Below are positions 27,917-37,394 of a stretch of DNA of 64,000 nt, piece by piece. Positions within the stretch are counted from its first letter, which is position 1. Each line of letters opens with the position of its first letter. The notes below the pieces were generated by a model that was not told where the DNA came from, ran no database searches, and saw nothing but the letters and a program-made list of their open reading frames with translations. Origin of the DNA: Leptolyngbya sp. CCY15150 (GTDB lineage: Bacteria; Cyanobacteriota; Cyanobacteriia; RECH01); contig NZ_JACSWB010000113.1 of the NCBI RefSeq assembly GCF_016888135.1, positions 42,049-106,048 of the forward strand, in the 5' to 3' direction. The position numbers were made by a program, and so were the translations under genes.

Positions 27917-28930
27917 CTAGGTTGTGGCTACTGGGGCTGTCGATCCATCAACCTCTTCCCAAACACAGCAGCGATCGCGTCCTTTTGCCTTGGCTTGGTA
28001 GAGGGCGCGGTCAGCCCGCTCAAAAATGTCTTCAACGGCTTTATCCTGAGGATTGTAAGCCGCAATGCCAATGCTCACGGTGAGGGAGATGGGATCAGTT
28101 TTGGTGGGAATCGAAAGCTGGCTAGAGATGGTGCGGAGGCGATCGCCTACCTGTCGGGCTATGTTGAGCGGGCTTTCTGGAAGCACAATCACAAACTCTT
28201 CTCCGCCGTATCGTCCGAATTGATCCACCTGACGGAGCGATCGCTGAATTGCTTGCGTGAGCGACTTTAAAACCTCATCGCCCACCATATGGCCGTAGGT
28301 GTCGTTGATCCGTTTGAAGTGATCGACGTCCAGCATCAGTAAGGTGAAGACTGATCCATAGCGCTGCGATCGCTCAAACTCCCGCTTGGCAAGGTCAAAC
28401 AAACATCGTCGGTTGAGCACCCCGGTTAATGAGTCGATGGTCGCCATGCGCTGAACCTCTGAAAGCACGAGCTGAAGTTGGTCTCGGGTGTGCTTCAGCT
28501 CTAGATGGGTGCGGACGCGGGCCAATAATTCGGCGGAACTAAATGGCTTGGTGACATAGTCCACAGCGCCTAGTTCAAACGCCTTGAGTAGGTGATCTTG
28601 CCGATGGCTGGCCGTCAGGAAGATAATGGGAATCTCTCGAAACTCTGGATTAGCCTTGAGGGTTCTACAGACATCCAAACCGCTCATATCAGGCATCATT
28701 AAGTCTAGGACAATCAGGTCAGGGCGTGCTGCCTGCACACGCTCTAGGGCTTGAGGGCCGGACGTAGAAAAGGTGGTACCATAGCCCGCCTCATCTAACA
28801 TAGTCCCTACAATTTTAAGATTTTGGCGGAGATCATCGACAACCAACACCAGAAAATTCTGGGGTTGGAAGGAGGAGGTGAGGGATTCTAAATCGGGACT
28901 TTGCATCGTCTTAACCCAAACAGCAGGCAC
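27917..28930 (-). CDS. PleD-like response regulator diguanylate cyclase
   Basis: 337 residues: receiver (about 27-145, phosphoacceptor Asp76 in LIVLDLMMPDMSG, Lys in YVTKPFSS), a short coiled coil, then a GGDEF domain with active-site GGEEF near 241-245. An RxxD inhibitory site (RQVD) lies five residues before GGEEF, so product inhibition by c-di-GMP is expected. Translation may begin at Met9 (28906). Converges on the preceding lipoprotein gene. No kinase is adjacent. Confidence 0.93.
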   Translation of the reverse strand: MPAVWVKTMQSPDLESLTSSFQPQNFLVLVVDDLRQNLKIVGTMLDEAGYGTTFSTSGPQALERVQAARPDLIVLDLMMPDMSGLDVCRTLKANPEFREIPIIFLTASHRQDHLLKAFELGAVDYVTKPFSSAELLARVRTHLELKHTRDQLQLVLSEVQRMATIDSLTGVLNRRCLFDLAKREFERSQRYGSVFTLLMLDVDHFKRINDTYGHMVGDEVLKSLTQAIQRSLRQVDQFGRYGGEEFVIVLPESPLNIARQVGDRLRTISSQLSIPTKTDPISLTVSIGIAAYNPQDKAVEDIFERADRALYQAKAKGRDRCCVWEEVDGSTAPVATT

Positions 28931-29075
28931 TGAGGCGGAACGGTAGACTATCTATTGTGCCATTTCCGCCACTGCCTTGTCCTGCGCCTCTTCGCTGAAC
29001 GAGCGGGAGACACAACGGGCCTGACTAGAGTAGGTAATATCCTAGACTATGACTAGAGAGACCTAGTCTAAAGCA

Positions 29076-29423
29076 TCACGGGTCTATACTGTCCGCACTG
29101 AGGGGAACCATTTCATCCGCCAGCGTCAGCCCCAACAGCATGGGTTCATGGGGAGCAATATCTGCACCCGTGAGCCAGCAAACCTCTGGTCGGCGGGCGA
29201 TCGCAGGGACAGTGAAGCGAATCTCGCCCTGCGATCGCGGCTTTGGAGGACGATCTGCCCGCTGTTGAACGTAGTCCCACAAAACGTCTCGAATGAGTGC
29301 CTGATAGCCCTGTTTATCAGCCAGTTGCTTCAGACGCTCTTTTAGATCGCGTTCAAGACGAATACTGGTCACCTCCATGTCTGTGGTAGAGGTGCGGTGT
29401 GGGATAGGGTTCACAGAATGCAT
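29076..29423 (-). CDS. Ribbon-helix-helix domain protein of unknown function
   Basis: 115 residues. The segment MEVTSIRLERDLKERLKQLA with the next helix YQALIRDVLWDYVQQ is typical of CopG/Arc-type DNA-binding folds. The C-terminal half (about 65-115) is not one I recognise. The start may be internal, at Met16, directly before the RHH strand. It may be a regulator or the antitoxin-like part of a lost pair; no partner toxin is seen. Confidence 0.65.
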   Translation of the reverse strand: MHSVNPIPHRTSTTDMEVTSIRLERDLKERLKQLADKQGYQALIRDVLWDYVQQRADRPPKPRSQGEIRFTVPAIARRPEVCWLTGADIAPHEPMLLGLTLADEMVPLSADSIDP

Positions 29424-29649
29424 GAATGGACGTTACCTCACGGTGGTTCAAAGACTGGGTTTGTATTACAAGTGTAGTATCTTTGCGGTGAAATGCAAGT
29501 AGATGATAGCTGGTTGCCAGGATAGCTCGTTGATCAGAGGGCACTGAACTGGATCAACAGCCTTGTGTCGAGAGTACCAGACTATCCATCTGAAGGATCA
29601 TGGTTGCGATCGCCACTCTGCTTATCTACATCATTTTTAAGTAAGATAA

Positions 29650-29750
29650 CTTCAGTTCGGGTTAAGGGAATTTTTCAGCTTGTTGGACGAAAGAATCAAG
29701 CTCTTAGTCTACGAGAGAATGAGGCTTTCAGCTTATCCCGAACTCAGGTT
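29650..29750. mobile_element. MITE-like element, family 2 (AGTTCGGG ends)
   Basis: The ends CTTCAGTTCGGGTTAAG (29650-29666) and CTTATCCCGAACTCAGGTT (29732-29750) are imperfect inverted repeats (16 of 19 when read from 29648). The direct repeat AAGATAA occurs on both sides (29643-29649 and 29751-29757), consistent with a target duplication. No coding capacity. Confidence 0.6.
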
Positions 29751-29782
29751 AAGATAATCAGCCTAGGCAATGTTCACCTCTT

Positions 29783-29810
29783 CATTCTTCGTTCTTCGTT
29801 CTTCATTCTT
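29783..29810. repeat. Heptanucleotide tandem repeat, four units
   Basis: CATTCTT, CGTTCTT, CGTTCTT, CATTCTT in direct succession: four 7-bp units varying only at the second base. Such short tandem heptamers are known in cyanobacteria. Confidence 0.85.
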
Positions 29811-29838
29811 AGCGCATCTACCCCGGAATCCCAGTAGT

Positions 29839-31185
29839 TTAACTCGATACCCGTCTACCAGATTCGATTTGCTCCGTGGGATGCAAGATAACGATTTCTC
29901 CCTCATCTAATCCCGATTGGATTTCTACCTCAGTGCTGCGTTGTCCAATCGTGACAGCGCGCTGCTGGGCTCGGTTATTATCCACCACAAACACACACCA
30001 ACCAGGCGTATCAGGCTCGGAGGAGGGGCGATCGCACCGTAGCAGAGCACTCACAGGCACCTGCAAAACAGATTCGCTCTCCCACACCACAATTTGGGCA
30101 TCCACACGATAGCCATCACCTAGAGGCACAGCCTGATCAAAATCAGCAATAATATTCACCCGCTGCTCCTCCACCCCTAGGGCAGAAACCTGAGTGAAGG
30201 CCGAGGGTTCAACGCGGCGCACTGTGGCGGTAAGTCGATCGGGGCCACCCCAGCGATCGACCCATACGGGCGCACCCACCGGCACGCGCACTGCGTCAGT
30301 GGACAGCACGTCAATCACCAGTTCAAGCTGTTGCGGATCTCCTAGCTCTAGCAGGATCGTGCCAGCCTCCACATAGCCTGCACTTTCCTCAAACACCCTC
30401 AGGATGTGCCCGGTGGTGGGTGCTGTGATCCGCGTGCGATCGGCGGTGTCGGCAAGGTTGGCGAGTTCCGCCTCCAGGCTAGCGATCTGGGCGCTGTAAA
30501 CATCCACCAAGTAGTCTGGATCCTGTTGCTCAGCTTGGAGAATCATCAACGTATCTTGGGCTGCGGCCACCTCGGTGCTGGCTGCTTCAGCTTCTCGCTG
30601 CAGGGCTTCTAGTTCCCGAGCCCTAGTAGCCTCTAGCAAGTCTGCTGATTCCAAATCCTGGCGAGCGATCGCCCCCCGTTGGTACAAATCATCCGCCCGT
30701 TGGCGATCGCGCTGGGCCTGTTCCAGAGCTGCTTCAGCTTGAGCAATGCGGGCCTCGGCCTGGCGTTGAACCGCTTGGGCCCCTTGGATGCGGGCCTCGG
30801 CTTGCTGCAGCGCAGCCGGTTTAGTTCGTTGGGTATCAACCCCGGCGAGCTGGGCCTGCAGTTCCCGCAGGCGGGCTTGGGCAGACTGCACTTGGCTATC
30901 GAGGGGAAGGGGATCAATCTGGGCTAGCATTTGCCCCTGCTGCACCACATCCCCAGCCGTCAGATCGATGCGGAAGAGGCGACCAGCGATCGGTGTGGAT
31001 ACTCGATAACGCGATCGCACCCGAGTTTTTCCCTCTTCGCTGACGGTGACGGCCATGGGGCCGCGATGGGCCACGGCTACCGTCACCGGCACGGGAGCGG
31101 GTCGAAATAAGAGGACGAGAAGGAAGGTGATCGCTACGCCAGCCAAACCATAGAGCAGTCGCCGCAGAACGGGCTTGAGTTTCAT
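29839..31185 (-). CDS. HlyD-family membrane fusion protein of an ABC exporter
   Basis: 448 residues. One N-terminal TM helix (about 10-27) is followed by a biotinyl-lipoyl-like half motif (VSEEGKTRVRSRYRVSTPIAGR), a long Ala/Gln-rich helical hairpin (about 95-240), the second lipoyl half (RITAPTTGHILRV) and beta-barrel domains. It forms the periplasmic adaptor linking the permease to the outer membrane. It is the last gene of an ATPase-permease-adaptor operon, 3 nt after the permease. Confidence 0.9.
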   Translation of the reverse strand: MKLKPVLRRLLYGLAGVAITFLLVLLFRPAPVPVTVAVAHRGPMAVTVSEEGKTRVRSRYRVSTPIAGRLFRIDLTAGDVVQQGQMLAQIDPLPLDSQVQSAQARLRELQAQLAGVDTQRTKPAALQQAEARIQGAQAVQRQAEARIAQAEAALEQAQRDRQRADDLYQRGAIARQDLESADLLEATRARELEALQREAEAASTEVAAAQDTLMILQAEQQDPDYLVDVYSAQIASLEAELANLADTADRTRITAPTTGHILRVFEESAGYVEAGTILLELGDPQQLELVIDVLSTDAVRVPVGAPVWVDRWGGPDRLTATVRRVEPSAFTQVSALGVEEQRVNIIADFDQAVPLGDGYRVDAQIVVWESESVLQVPVSALLRCDRPSSEPDTPGWCVFVVDNNRAQQRAVTIGQRSTEVEIQSGLDEGEIVILHPTEQIESGRRVSS

Positions 31186-31188
31186 AGG

Positions 31189-33552
31189 CTACTCCCGAGT
31201 TTTGAGTACTGCAATTAAATCCAACTGATTAAGCTGTCGGCGAATCAGCCAGCCAGATAAGACGGTGGCGACCAGGATCACACCGACGGCAAAGAGGTAG
31301 GTAGCCTGATTGACCACGAAGGGCAGCCGGTAGAGTTCAGAGTCGTAGGTGGTAGCCAATAGGGCAGCGAAGCCTAAACCGATAGCTATCCCCACGGGAA
31401 TGGCTGCTAAGGTGATCAAGGCCTGTTCTCCGAGTAAGATCAAGGCAATTTCTCCTCGGCTAAATCCGATGATCCGCAGGGTTGCCAACTCTCGCCCCCG
31501 TTCGGACAGGGCAATGCGGGCAGCGTTGTAAACCACCCCAAAGGCAATCACGCAGGCAAAGATAACCAGCACACCGGTGAAGATACCTAGGCTAGCGGCG
31601 ATGGTGTCTTCAAACTGATCGATGGTCGTTTGGCGCATGGCCATACTGGCGATCGCTGGGGTGTTTTTCACCTGCTCATAGAGGTGATCCAGGGCATGGC
31701 GGTCTACAGCTAAATAGGCTCCTGAAATGGTCTGTCCTTCGCGCATCAGTTGATTCAACGCTTGGATGTCCATATAGGCGGCCACTCCAATAAACTCATC
31801 GACTAAGCCCATGACCTCGACCTGGTGAATGGAGCGATCGCCCTCCAGCACTTCTACGGTGAGGCGATCGCCCGGTTCAACGCCTAGCATTCGTCCTAGG
31901 GTGGCCGTGAGCAGCACGCCGCTGGGAGGTAGCTGCACAGGACGGAGCTGGCGATCGACTAAGTGGCGCAGCTCTCCCTGGGGATCTAGACCCATTAGCC
32001 CAGTGCGGTGGGTGCGATGTTCATAGCGCAGACGGGCCGCTACGCTGCGAAAGGGTTCTGCTTGCAACACACCGGGCAGATGATGGAGGGCATAGCGGGC
32101 CCGAGCTGGGCGAGGTTCGTTAAACACCAAGGTGACGTCCTCTCGCTGCACCTGGCGGAACTGGACATCAATGATGTAGAGCACCGCATCCCCCATGTAG
32201 CGGCCCACCATGAGAATGGCGATCGCTAAGGCAATTCCCAACATCGATAGCAGGGCTTGCATGGGTTTGCGTTCCAAGTTACGCAATATAATCCGCCCTG
32301 AAGCCGGAAACATGCGTTGCAACCCCCAGCGTTCAATCAAGGTAGGACGGAACTGGGGCGGCGCTTCTGGACGCATGGCCTCCGCTGGCGGCAGGGCGAT
32401 CGCTCGCCTCACTGCCGTAAAGGCTCCCAGCAGAGCAGCACCAATGCTGACCCCGATGGTAGTTAGGATCAGACCCGCTCCGGCTTCATAGCGCAGGATA
32501 GGAAACTGGAAAAAGTTAGTGTAGTACTGGGTGATGCTTGACCCAAACCAGAGACCTAATCCTGTGCCAATGGCGGCTCCTAGGAAAGTGATCCCTAAAA
32601 CAAGCTTAAAGTAATGCAGTCCTAAGACAGAATTACTGTAACCAAAGGCTTTGAGAACAGCAATTTGATCTCGCTGGGTGCTAATAATGCGCGACAGAAC
32701 AATATTCAGCAAAAAGGCCGCAATGCCTAGAAAAATAGAGGGTAAAAAGACGGCAGTGACCTGGAGTTGATCGATTTCGTCGGTGAGAAATCGATGGGAA
32801 AGCTGTTGATCGCGATCGTAGGCTCCCAGCCCCCCGTAGCGCTCTAGGGATTGATCAAGCTGAAATAAGACCTCCGGCATGTTGGCCGCTGGGGTTAAGG
32901 ACAGGGTGACATCATTGAAAGCTCCTTGCATATCAAAGGCTGCGGCTAGGGCCTCTCGTCCCATCCAAATCACCCCAAACCGTTGATTATCTGGCACCAG
33001 ATCCGTGCCGCGAATTTCATAAACATATTCTGGCGATAGGGCTAGTCCTACGATCTGCAACGTCTGCCAACGGCCATTGATCACCGCACCCACCCGATCG
33101 CCCAGGGTGAGATCATTAGCCTTGGCGAAAGCTTCACTGATCAGCACTTCATCACGACGACCTGCCTCAAGGTAGCGCCCCTCCCGAAGGAAGAGATCAT
33201 TGAGCATGGGCTGGGGCTGTTCTGGAATTGAAATGATGCGTCCCGTGGCAGGTTCATGGCGACCGGGTATATCCAACGTAACATCAACCACCACACGGGT
33301 TTGCAGTTGGCTTACACCCGAGATCTCCGCCAACTGGGGAGCGATCGCCTCCGGTGCCCGTTTGAGAGACACAAAAACATCGGCAAATCGATATTGGCTG
33401 TAATAGTTGGCCTGGGATAGTTTCAGGGAATGGTAGGCACTCATTAAGGTCACCAGCCCCGTGATGCCACAGGCCACAATCAGCATAATGGCGATCACTT
33501 GACCCCGCAGATGGAGCAGATCGCGCAGCAGCTTTCGATCTAATGCCTTCAT
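31189..33552 (-). CDS. FtsX-type ABC exporter permease, two-module
   Basis: 787 residues with two FtsX permease modules. TM1 is near 15-37, a large periplasmic region follows, and TM clusters lie near 262-380 (QVTAVFLPSIFLGIAAFL). A second TM near 425-445 and a second cluster near 665-780 complete the set, so about eight helices in total. This is twice the size of the DevC-type permease, and resembles the long FtsX-like permeases that work with LolD/MacB-type ATPases. The start abuts the ATPase stop with no gap. The exported lipid, peptide or glycolipid is unknown. Confidence 0.9.
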   Translation of the reverse strand: MKALDRKLLRDLLHLRGQVIAIMLIVACGITGLVTLMSAYHSLKLSQANYYSQYRFADVFVSLKRAPEAIAPQLAEISGVSQLQTRVVVDVTLDIPGRHEPATGRIISIPEQPQPMLNDLFLREGRYLEAGRRDEVLISEAFAKANDLTLGDRVGAVINGRWQTLQIVGLALSPEYVYEIRGTDLVPDNQRFGVIWMGREALAAAFDMQGAFNDVTLSLTPAANMPEVLFQLDQSLERYGGLGAYDRDQQLSHRFLTDEIDQLQVTAVFLPSIFLGIAAFLLNIVLSRIISTQRDQIAVLKAFGYSNSVLGLHYFKLVLGITFLGAAIGTGLGLWFGSSITQYYTNFFQFPILRYEAGAGLILTTIGVSIGAALLGAFTAVRRAIALPPAEAMRPEAPPQFRPTLIERWGLQRMFPASGRIILRNLERKPMQALLSMLGIALAIAILMVGRYMGDAVLYIIDVQFRQVQREDVTLVFNEPRPARARYALHHLPGVLQAEPFRSVAARLRYEHRTHRTGLMGLDPQGELRHLVDRQLRPVQLPPSGVLLTATLGRMLGVEPGDRLTVEVLEGDRSIHQVEVMGLVDEFIGVAAYMDIQALNQLMREGQTISGAYLAVDRHALDHLYEQVKNTPAIASMAMRQTTIDQFEDTIAASLGIFTGVLVIFACVIAFGVVYNAARIALSERGRELATLRIIGFSRGEIALILLGEQALITLAAIPVGIAIGLGFAALLATTYDSELYRLPFVVNQATYLFAVGVILVATVLSGWLIRRQLNQLDLIAVLKTRE

Positions 33553-34308
33553 CTACCACTCCAACTCAGCAGGAGAAACCTTGGTTTCATTAACGTGAAT
33601 GCTGGCAATCTGCCCACTTCGCATCGAGATCACCCGATCGGCCATGGCGGCGATACTGGCATTGTGGGTGATGACAGCGGTGGTGGTACCGAGGTCACGA
33701 TTGGCATCAGCCAAAGCATCGAGCACCAGCTTGCCCGTTTGTACATCTAAGGCTCCGGTGGGTTCATCACAGAGCAACACTTCTGGGCGTTTGGCGATCG
33801 CTCGGGCAATGGCCACCCGCTGCTGTTCACCACCCGAAAGCTGGGCGGGAAAGTGATCGAGGCGATCGCCCAAGCCTACCCGCTGCAAGGCTTCCTCCGG
33901 CGAGAAGGGGTGGGCAGCAAGTTCCGTGACCAAGGCCACATTTTCGCGGGCCGTCAAGCTGGGGATGAGGTTATAAAACTGGAAAATAAACCCCACCGAC
34001 TCTCGCCGAAAGCGGGTGAGCATGGCATCGGTGGCGGTAGACAAATTGCGATCGCGAAACCACACCTGGCCGCTGGATGGTAGATCCAGCCCACCCAAAA
34101 TATTTAACAACGTAGACTTACCGCTGCCCGATGGCCCCAGCAGGACAACAAACTCACCTTCATATAAATCTAGGGTCACGTTCTGTAGAGCATGAACCTC
34201 AACCTCCCCCATGGGATAGATCTTACTCACATCCTGAATGTGAAAGACCTCAGAGGATGGCGAATATTGGACGGATGCATGCAAAGGTTGCTTCTGGGGA
34301 TGTCCCAT
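33553..34308 (-). CDS. ABC exporter ATPase (LolD/MacB/DevA type)
   Basis: 251 residues. Walker [14 protein letters not shown]-loop [18 protein letters not shown], signature [14 protein letters not shown], Walker [13 protein letters not shown] and H-loop ITHN are all intact. Paired with the FtsX permease and HlyD adaptor downstream, it powers a tripartite export system. An N-terminal extension of about 22 residues precedes the usual start, so an internal start is possible. Confidence 0.94.
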   Translation of the reverse strand: MGHPQKQPLHASVQYSPSSEVFHIQDVSKIYPMGEVEVHALQNVTLDLYEGEFVVLLGPSGSGKSTLLNILGGLDLPSSGQVWFRDRNLSTATDAMLTRFRRESVGFIFQFYNLIPSLTARENVALVTELAAHPFSPEEALQRVGLGDRLDHFPAQLSGGEQQRVAIARAIAKRPEVLLCDEPTGALDVQTGKLVLDALADANRDLGTTTAVITHNASIAAMADRVISMRSGQIASIHVNETKVSPAELEW

Positions 34309-34323
34309 AACCTAACAGTCCTC

Positions 34324-34345
34324 AGATCCACGATAGATCCACGAT
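34324..34345. repeat. 11-bp tandem duplication
   Basis: AGATCCACGAT occurs twice without gap, 16 bp upstream of the ABC ATPase start, so within its 5' leader or promoter. Confidence 0.8.
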
Positions 34346-34578
34346 CGGGCATTCATCTGTGATCCATGGGCTCTATGAAGGGAGCGCTGACAGCATCTTG
34401 AAGGCACTACCTATTTATCCTAGGCAGTTTGCAGGGCGATCGCCTAAAACTTCATACTTCTTTTGGGGACGGGGAATGAAGGCATGGGAATCCTCCTAGG
34501 TTTAGCAACCAAGCTCAACAACTCGCGCAGGGTGAGCTACTGCCCACTCAACCCTCACCTAAGCTGACGACGGCTGTA

Positions 34579-35094
34579 CTAGTCAGCAACGCCGGCAGGA
34601 GCGATCAGGGCTATGAGCCGGGCCAAGGCAATTTGATTAATCTCGGCGATCGCTTGTTGGTACTCTTGTTCTGGTGTATGGGTAAGGCGAGTGGCAAAGG
34701 CTTGCAAAATGCTTTCCTTAGTGTGGTGTTTCACGGCCACAATGAAGGGAAAGTTGAAGCGCTCTCGATAGGCCTGATTGAGGTGCTGAAAGCGATCGTA
34801 CTCGTGGGGGGTGAGCTGCTGTAGCCCAGCGCTGGTCTGCTCTTGAACCGATGCCTCAGCCATGGCAGTCCGGCTACCCAAATCTGGATGCGCCTGAATC
34901 AAAGCAAGCTGCTGGTCATGGTTCATAGCCTGTACAATGGTCACCATGCATTCATGAAGAGCAGCGCAATCACGAAAAGGGCGATGTTGCCATGCTTGGT
35001 GAGCGATCGCTGGCGTATGCTCAAAGACGTCCCCTAAAACCTGGGTAAAGTCTGCCTGAGACATGGAGTTGAGCTGATCAATCGTGTAGGACAT
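34579..35094 (-). CDS. uraD: OHCU decarboxylase (uric acid to allantoin pathway)
   Basis: 2-oxo-4-hydroxy-4-carboxy-5-ureidoimidazoline decarboxylase, 171 residues, the family length. Conserved active-site His69 lies in LIQAHPDLGSR; the block EQTSAGLQQLTP then FQHLNQAYRERFNFPFIVAVKHHTKESIL is typical. It yields S-allantoin in purine breakdown. No uricase, hydroxyisourate hydrolase or allantoinase gene adjoins, so the pathway is either dispersed or the enzyme works with spontaneous steps. Confidence 0.92.
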   Translation of the reverse strand: MSYTIDQLNSMSQADFTQVLGDVFEHTPAIAHQAWQHRPFRDCAALHECMVTIVQAMNHDQQLALIQAHPDLGSRTAMAEASVQEQTSAGLQQLTPHEYDRFQHLNQAYRERFNFPFIVAVKHHTKESILQAFATRLTHTPEQEYQQAIAEINQIALARLIALIAPAGVAD

Positions 35095-35275
35095 GCGGGG
35101 CCGATCTAGGGAGATTCGATGGACAAGATTACGCAGATGATACGCTTACGGGCAGTCTTGTACTGTTCGCGGCAGGCTGCACATGGAGACACTTTAGGCA
35201 TTCACCTAGCACCCTAGACTGATGGCAATAGTCAATCGGGTCGAAGCCTGTCCTAGATGAGCGTTCAAACCTTGG

Positions 35276-35403
35276 GGCGTTGCTAAAGTGCGATAGGATT
35301 TGCGCTGAGGAACCGTGAGCGAGAGGCCCACACGACCTTGATGGTGCATGAGGTATGAGCATCTTGCTTCCATGCCGATGTCATAGCCTCATTCAGCAAC
35401 GCC
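35276..35403. mobile_element. MITE-like element, family 1, copy C with clean target duplication
   Basis: Inverted ends GGCGTTGCTAAA (35276-35287) and ATTCAGCAACGCC (35391-35403). The 8-bp direct repeat AACCTTGG lies immediately outside both ends (35268-35275 and 35404-35411). The interior is alignable with copy A. 128 bp, no coding capacity. This is the best preserved insertion of the family here. Confidence 0.85.
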
Positions 35404-35707
35404 AACCTTGGAAGGTTGCCAGGGTTTCTTGACGTCCTCACCGATGAAACGATAGCCATAGCACTATGGATAGCCTTCATGGGACTCATGGGCATGGCAT
35501 TGGCAATCTGTTGTGGTCAGCGATCGCCCTTGATCAGGTTCATGATTGGCCAAACCATCGTGGGAAACTTTTTGCCAGAAAACAACCTCCTATGGTGTAA
35601 TGGCTGTAATAAAAGTCAATAGTAATTTTTGTGAGGTGGTGTACTTCATTGCTGAAAATCTGGTGGTCTCCGGTAGTGTGACCCATGAGGTCTTGCCCTG
35701 GTTCGGC

Positions 35708-35739
35708 ATAGATGGGTAACGAAATAGATGGGTAACGAA
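35708..35739. repeat. 16-bp tandem duplication
   Basis: ATAGATGGGTAACGAA is present twice, back to back, about 130 bp upstream of the MBOAT gene. Confidence 0.9.
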
Positions 35740-35871
35740 AAGCAGGTATGAGCCATGGCATCTCATGGCCGTTCTGAGCAGTAGGAGTTCACTCCTGAAG
35801 CTTAGCATCGTCGATAGTGTTTCAAGACTGGCAACGTTGGGTGCTACATCGTAGCGTAGGGACGACCTTCA

Positions 35872-37383
35872 ATGATCTTCAGTTCTCTCCAGTTTGTATT
35901 TCTCTTTTTGCCCATTGTGCTGGGCGTGTTCTTTTTGATTGGGCATCGGGGCTGGCATCAGGCTGCGTTAGCTTGGTTAGTCATCGCATCTCTATTCTTT
36001 TATGGTGTATGGAATCCCGCCTACCTGATCTTGATTCTATTATCCATTGCTATCAACTACGCCTTAGGACGCCTCATTCAAGAATCGAGAACTATTCGCC
36101 CTCAATCAGCATCGTTTCTAACCGTAGCAGGGGTTTTGCTTAATCTTGGACTGTTGGGCTATTACAAATACGCCAACTTCTTTGTGGATAATTTCAATAC
36201 TCTGCTAGATACAGATATTGTCCTGAAGACCATTATTCTTCCCCTCGGCATTTCTTTTTTCACATTTCAACAAATGGCCTACATCATTGATGTATCAAAA
36301 GGTCATATTAATGACAACAACTTTTTGCGCTATTGCTTATTTGTCACCTTCTTCCCTCAGCTGATCGCCGGGCCCATTGTCCACCACGATGAAATGATGC
36401 CCCAGTTCGCCCAGCGGGATATTCTCAAGCCTAGTATGAGGGCGATCGCCATTGGGCTCACGCTATTCACCCTTGGGTTATTCAAGAAGGTGATGATTGC
36501 AGATACCATCGCAGGCTATGGAAATTCTATTTTCCGCGCAGCCATGATGGGTGAAGAACTCAGCTTCTTTACGGCATGGTTGGGAGCGATCGCCTACACC
36601 TTTCAGCTTTACTTCGACTTTTCTGGCTATGCAGACATGTCGATTGGCATTGCCTACATGTTGAAGATTAAGCTACCGCTGAACTTCTTCTCGCCCTACA
36701 AGTCTGTTGATATTATTGACTTCTGGCGACGTTGGCACATGACCCTATCGCGGTTTCTCAAAGACTACATCTACATTCCTTTGGGCGGTAATCGCAAGGG
36801 TAAAGTGCGGCGGTATGTCAATCTATTGACCACCATGCTTCTAGGTGGACTCTGGCATGGTGCTGGATGGACATTTGTAATCTGGGGTGGATTACACGGA
36901 ATCTATTTGGTGATCAACCATGCTTGGCGAGGACTAGAAAACCGGTTTGGCTGGGCTGTGGGCGAGTCAGTACCAAAGTGGCGATCGGCCCTATCGATTG
37001 GCGTAACGTTTATAGCTGTGACTGTTTCTTGGGTTCTGTTTCGAGCCAATGATCTATCGGCGGCTGGTGTCATGCTCCAGGGAATGATCGGTCGATACGG
37101 GTTTGATTGGGTGACATCTAGCTCGTTTCTAGAGCTTGAATGGGTCACAACGCTGGTGCTGTTGGCAGCGATCGGATTAGCGTTCTTCTGCCCCAATGCT
37201 TACGAATTACTAGAGCGATATCGTCCAGCCCTAGAAACCTACAGAACGTCAGCATTTTCAACAGCTAAGACGTGGTTTCATTGGATGCCATCTCAGGCTT
37301 GGGCCATCATCATGGGGCTTATGTTTGGGGTCTCTATTTTGGGCATGTCGAGAGTAAGTGAATTCCTCTACTTCCAGTTCTAA
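35872..37383 (+). CDS. MBOAT O-acyltransferase (AlgI/DltB-like)
   Basis: Membrane enzyme of 503 residues with about ten or more TM helices that moves acyl groups across the membrane onto an extracellular polymer. Family blocks are FQQMAYIIDVSKG, YFDFSGYADMSIG, DFWRRWHMTLSRFLKDYIYIPLGGN and the catalytic-His segment GLWHGAGWTFVIWGGLHG. It is followed after 11 nt by a secreted SGNH-like partner, as in alginate acetylation pairs (AlgI-AlgJ/X). It probably acetylates an exopolysaccharide; the polymer is unknown. Confidence 0.93.
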   Translation: MIFSSLQFVFLFLPIVLGVFFLIGHRGWHQAALAWLVIASLFFYGVWNPAYLILILLSIAINYALGRLIQESRTIRPQSASFLTVAGVLLNLGLLGYYKYANFFVDNFNTLLDTDIVLKTIILPLGISFFTFQQMAYIIDVSKGHINDNNFLRYCLFVTFFPQLIAGPIVHHDEMMPQFAQRDILKPSMRAIAIGLTLFTLGLFKKVMIADTIAGYGNSIFRAAMMGEELSFFTAWLGAIAYTFQLYFDFSGYADMSIGIAYMLKIKLPLNFFSPYKSVDIIDFWRRWHMTLSRFLKDYIYIPLGGNRKGKVRRYVNLLTTMLLGGLWHGAGWTFVIWGGLHGIYLVINHAWRGLENRFGWAVGESVPKWRSALSIGVTFIAVTVSWVLFRANDLSAAGVMLQGMIGRYGFDWVTSSSFLELEWVTTLVLLAAIGLAFFCPNAYELLERYRPALETYRTSAFSTAKTWFHWMPSQAWAIIMGLMFGVSILGMSRVSEFLYFQF

Positions 37384-37394
37384 AGCACAGGGCT

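Larger units (their letters stand above)
29424..29838. other. Intergenic stretch with two repeats
   Basis: 415 bp without a gene. Contains a 101-bp inverted-repeat element (29650-29750) and a heptanucleotide tandem repeat (29783-29810). Confidence 0.7.
35095..35871. other. Intergenic stretch, 777 bp
   Basis: No credible gene. Holds the family-1 element copy C (35276-35403) and a 16-bp tandem duplication (35708-35739). Short open frames here run through the repeat and are not supported. Confidence 0.65.

Noticed and set aside
35283..35495. Minus-strand open frame of 70 codons near 35.3 kb
   Set aside because: It runs through the family-1 element and starts in non-coding DNA. It is a by-product of the repeat, not a gene.
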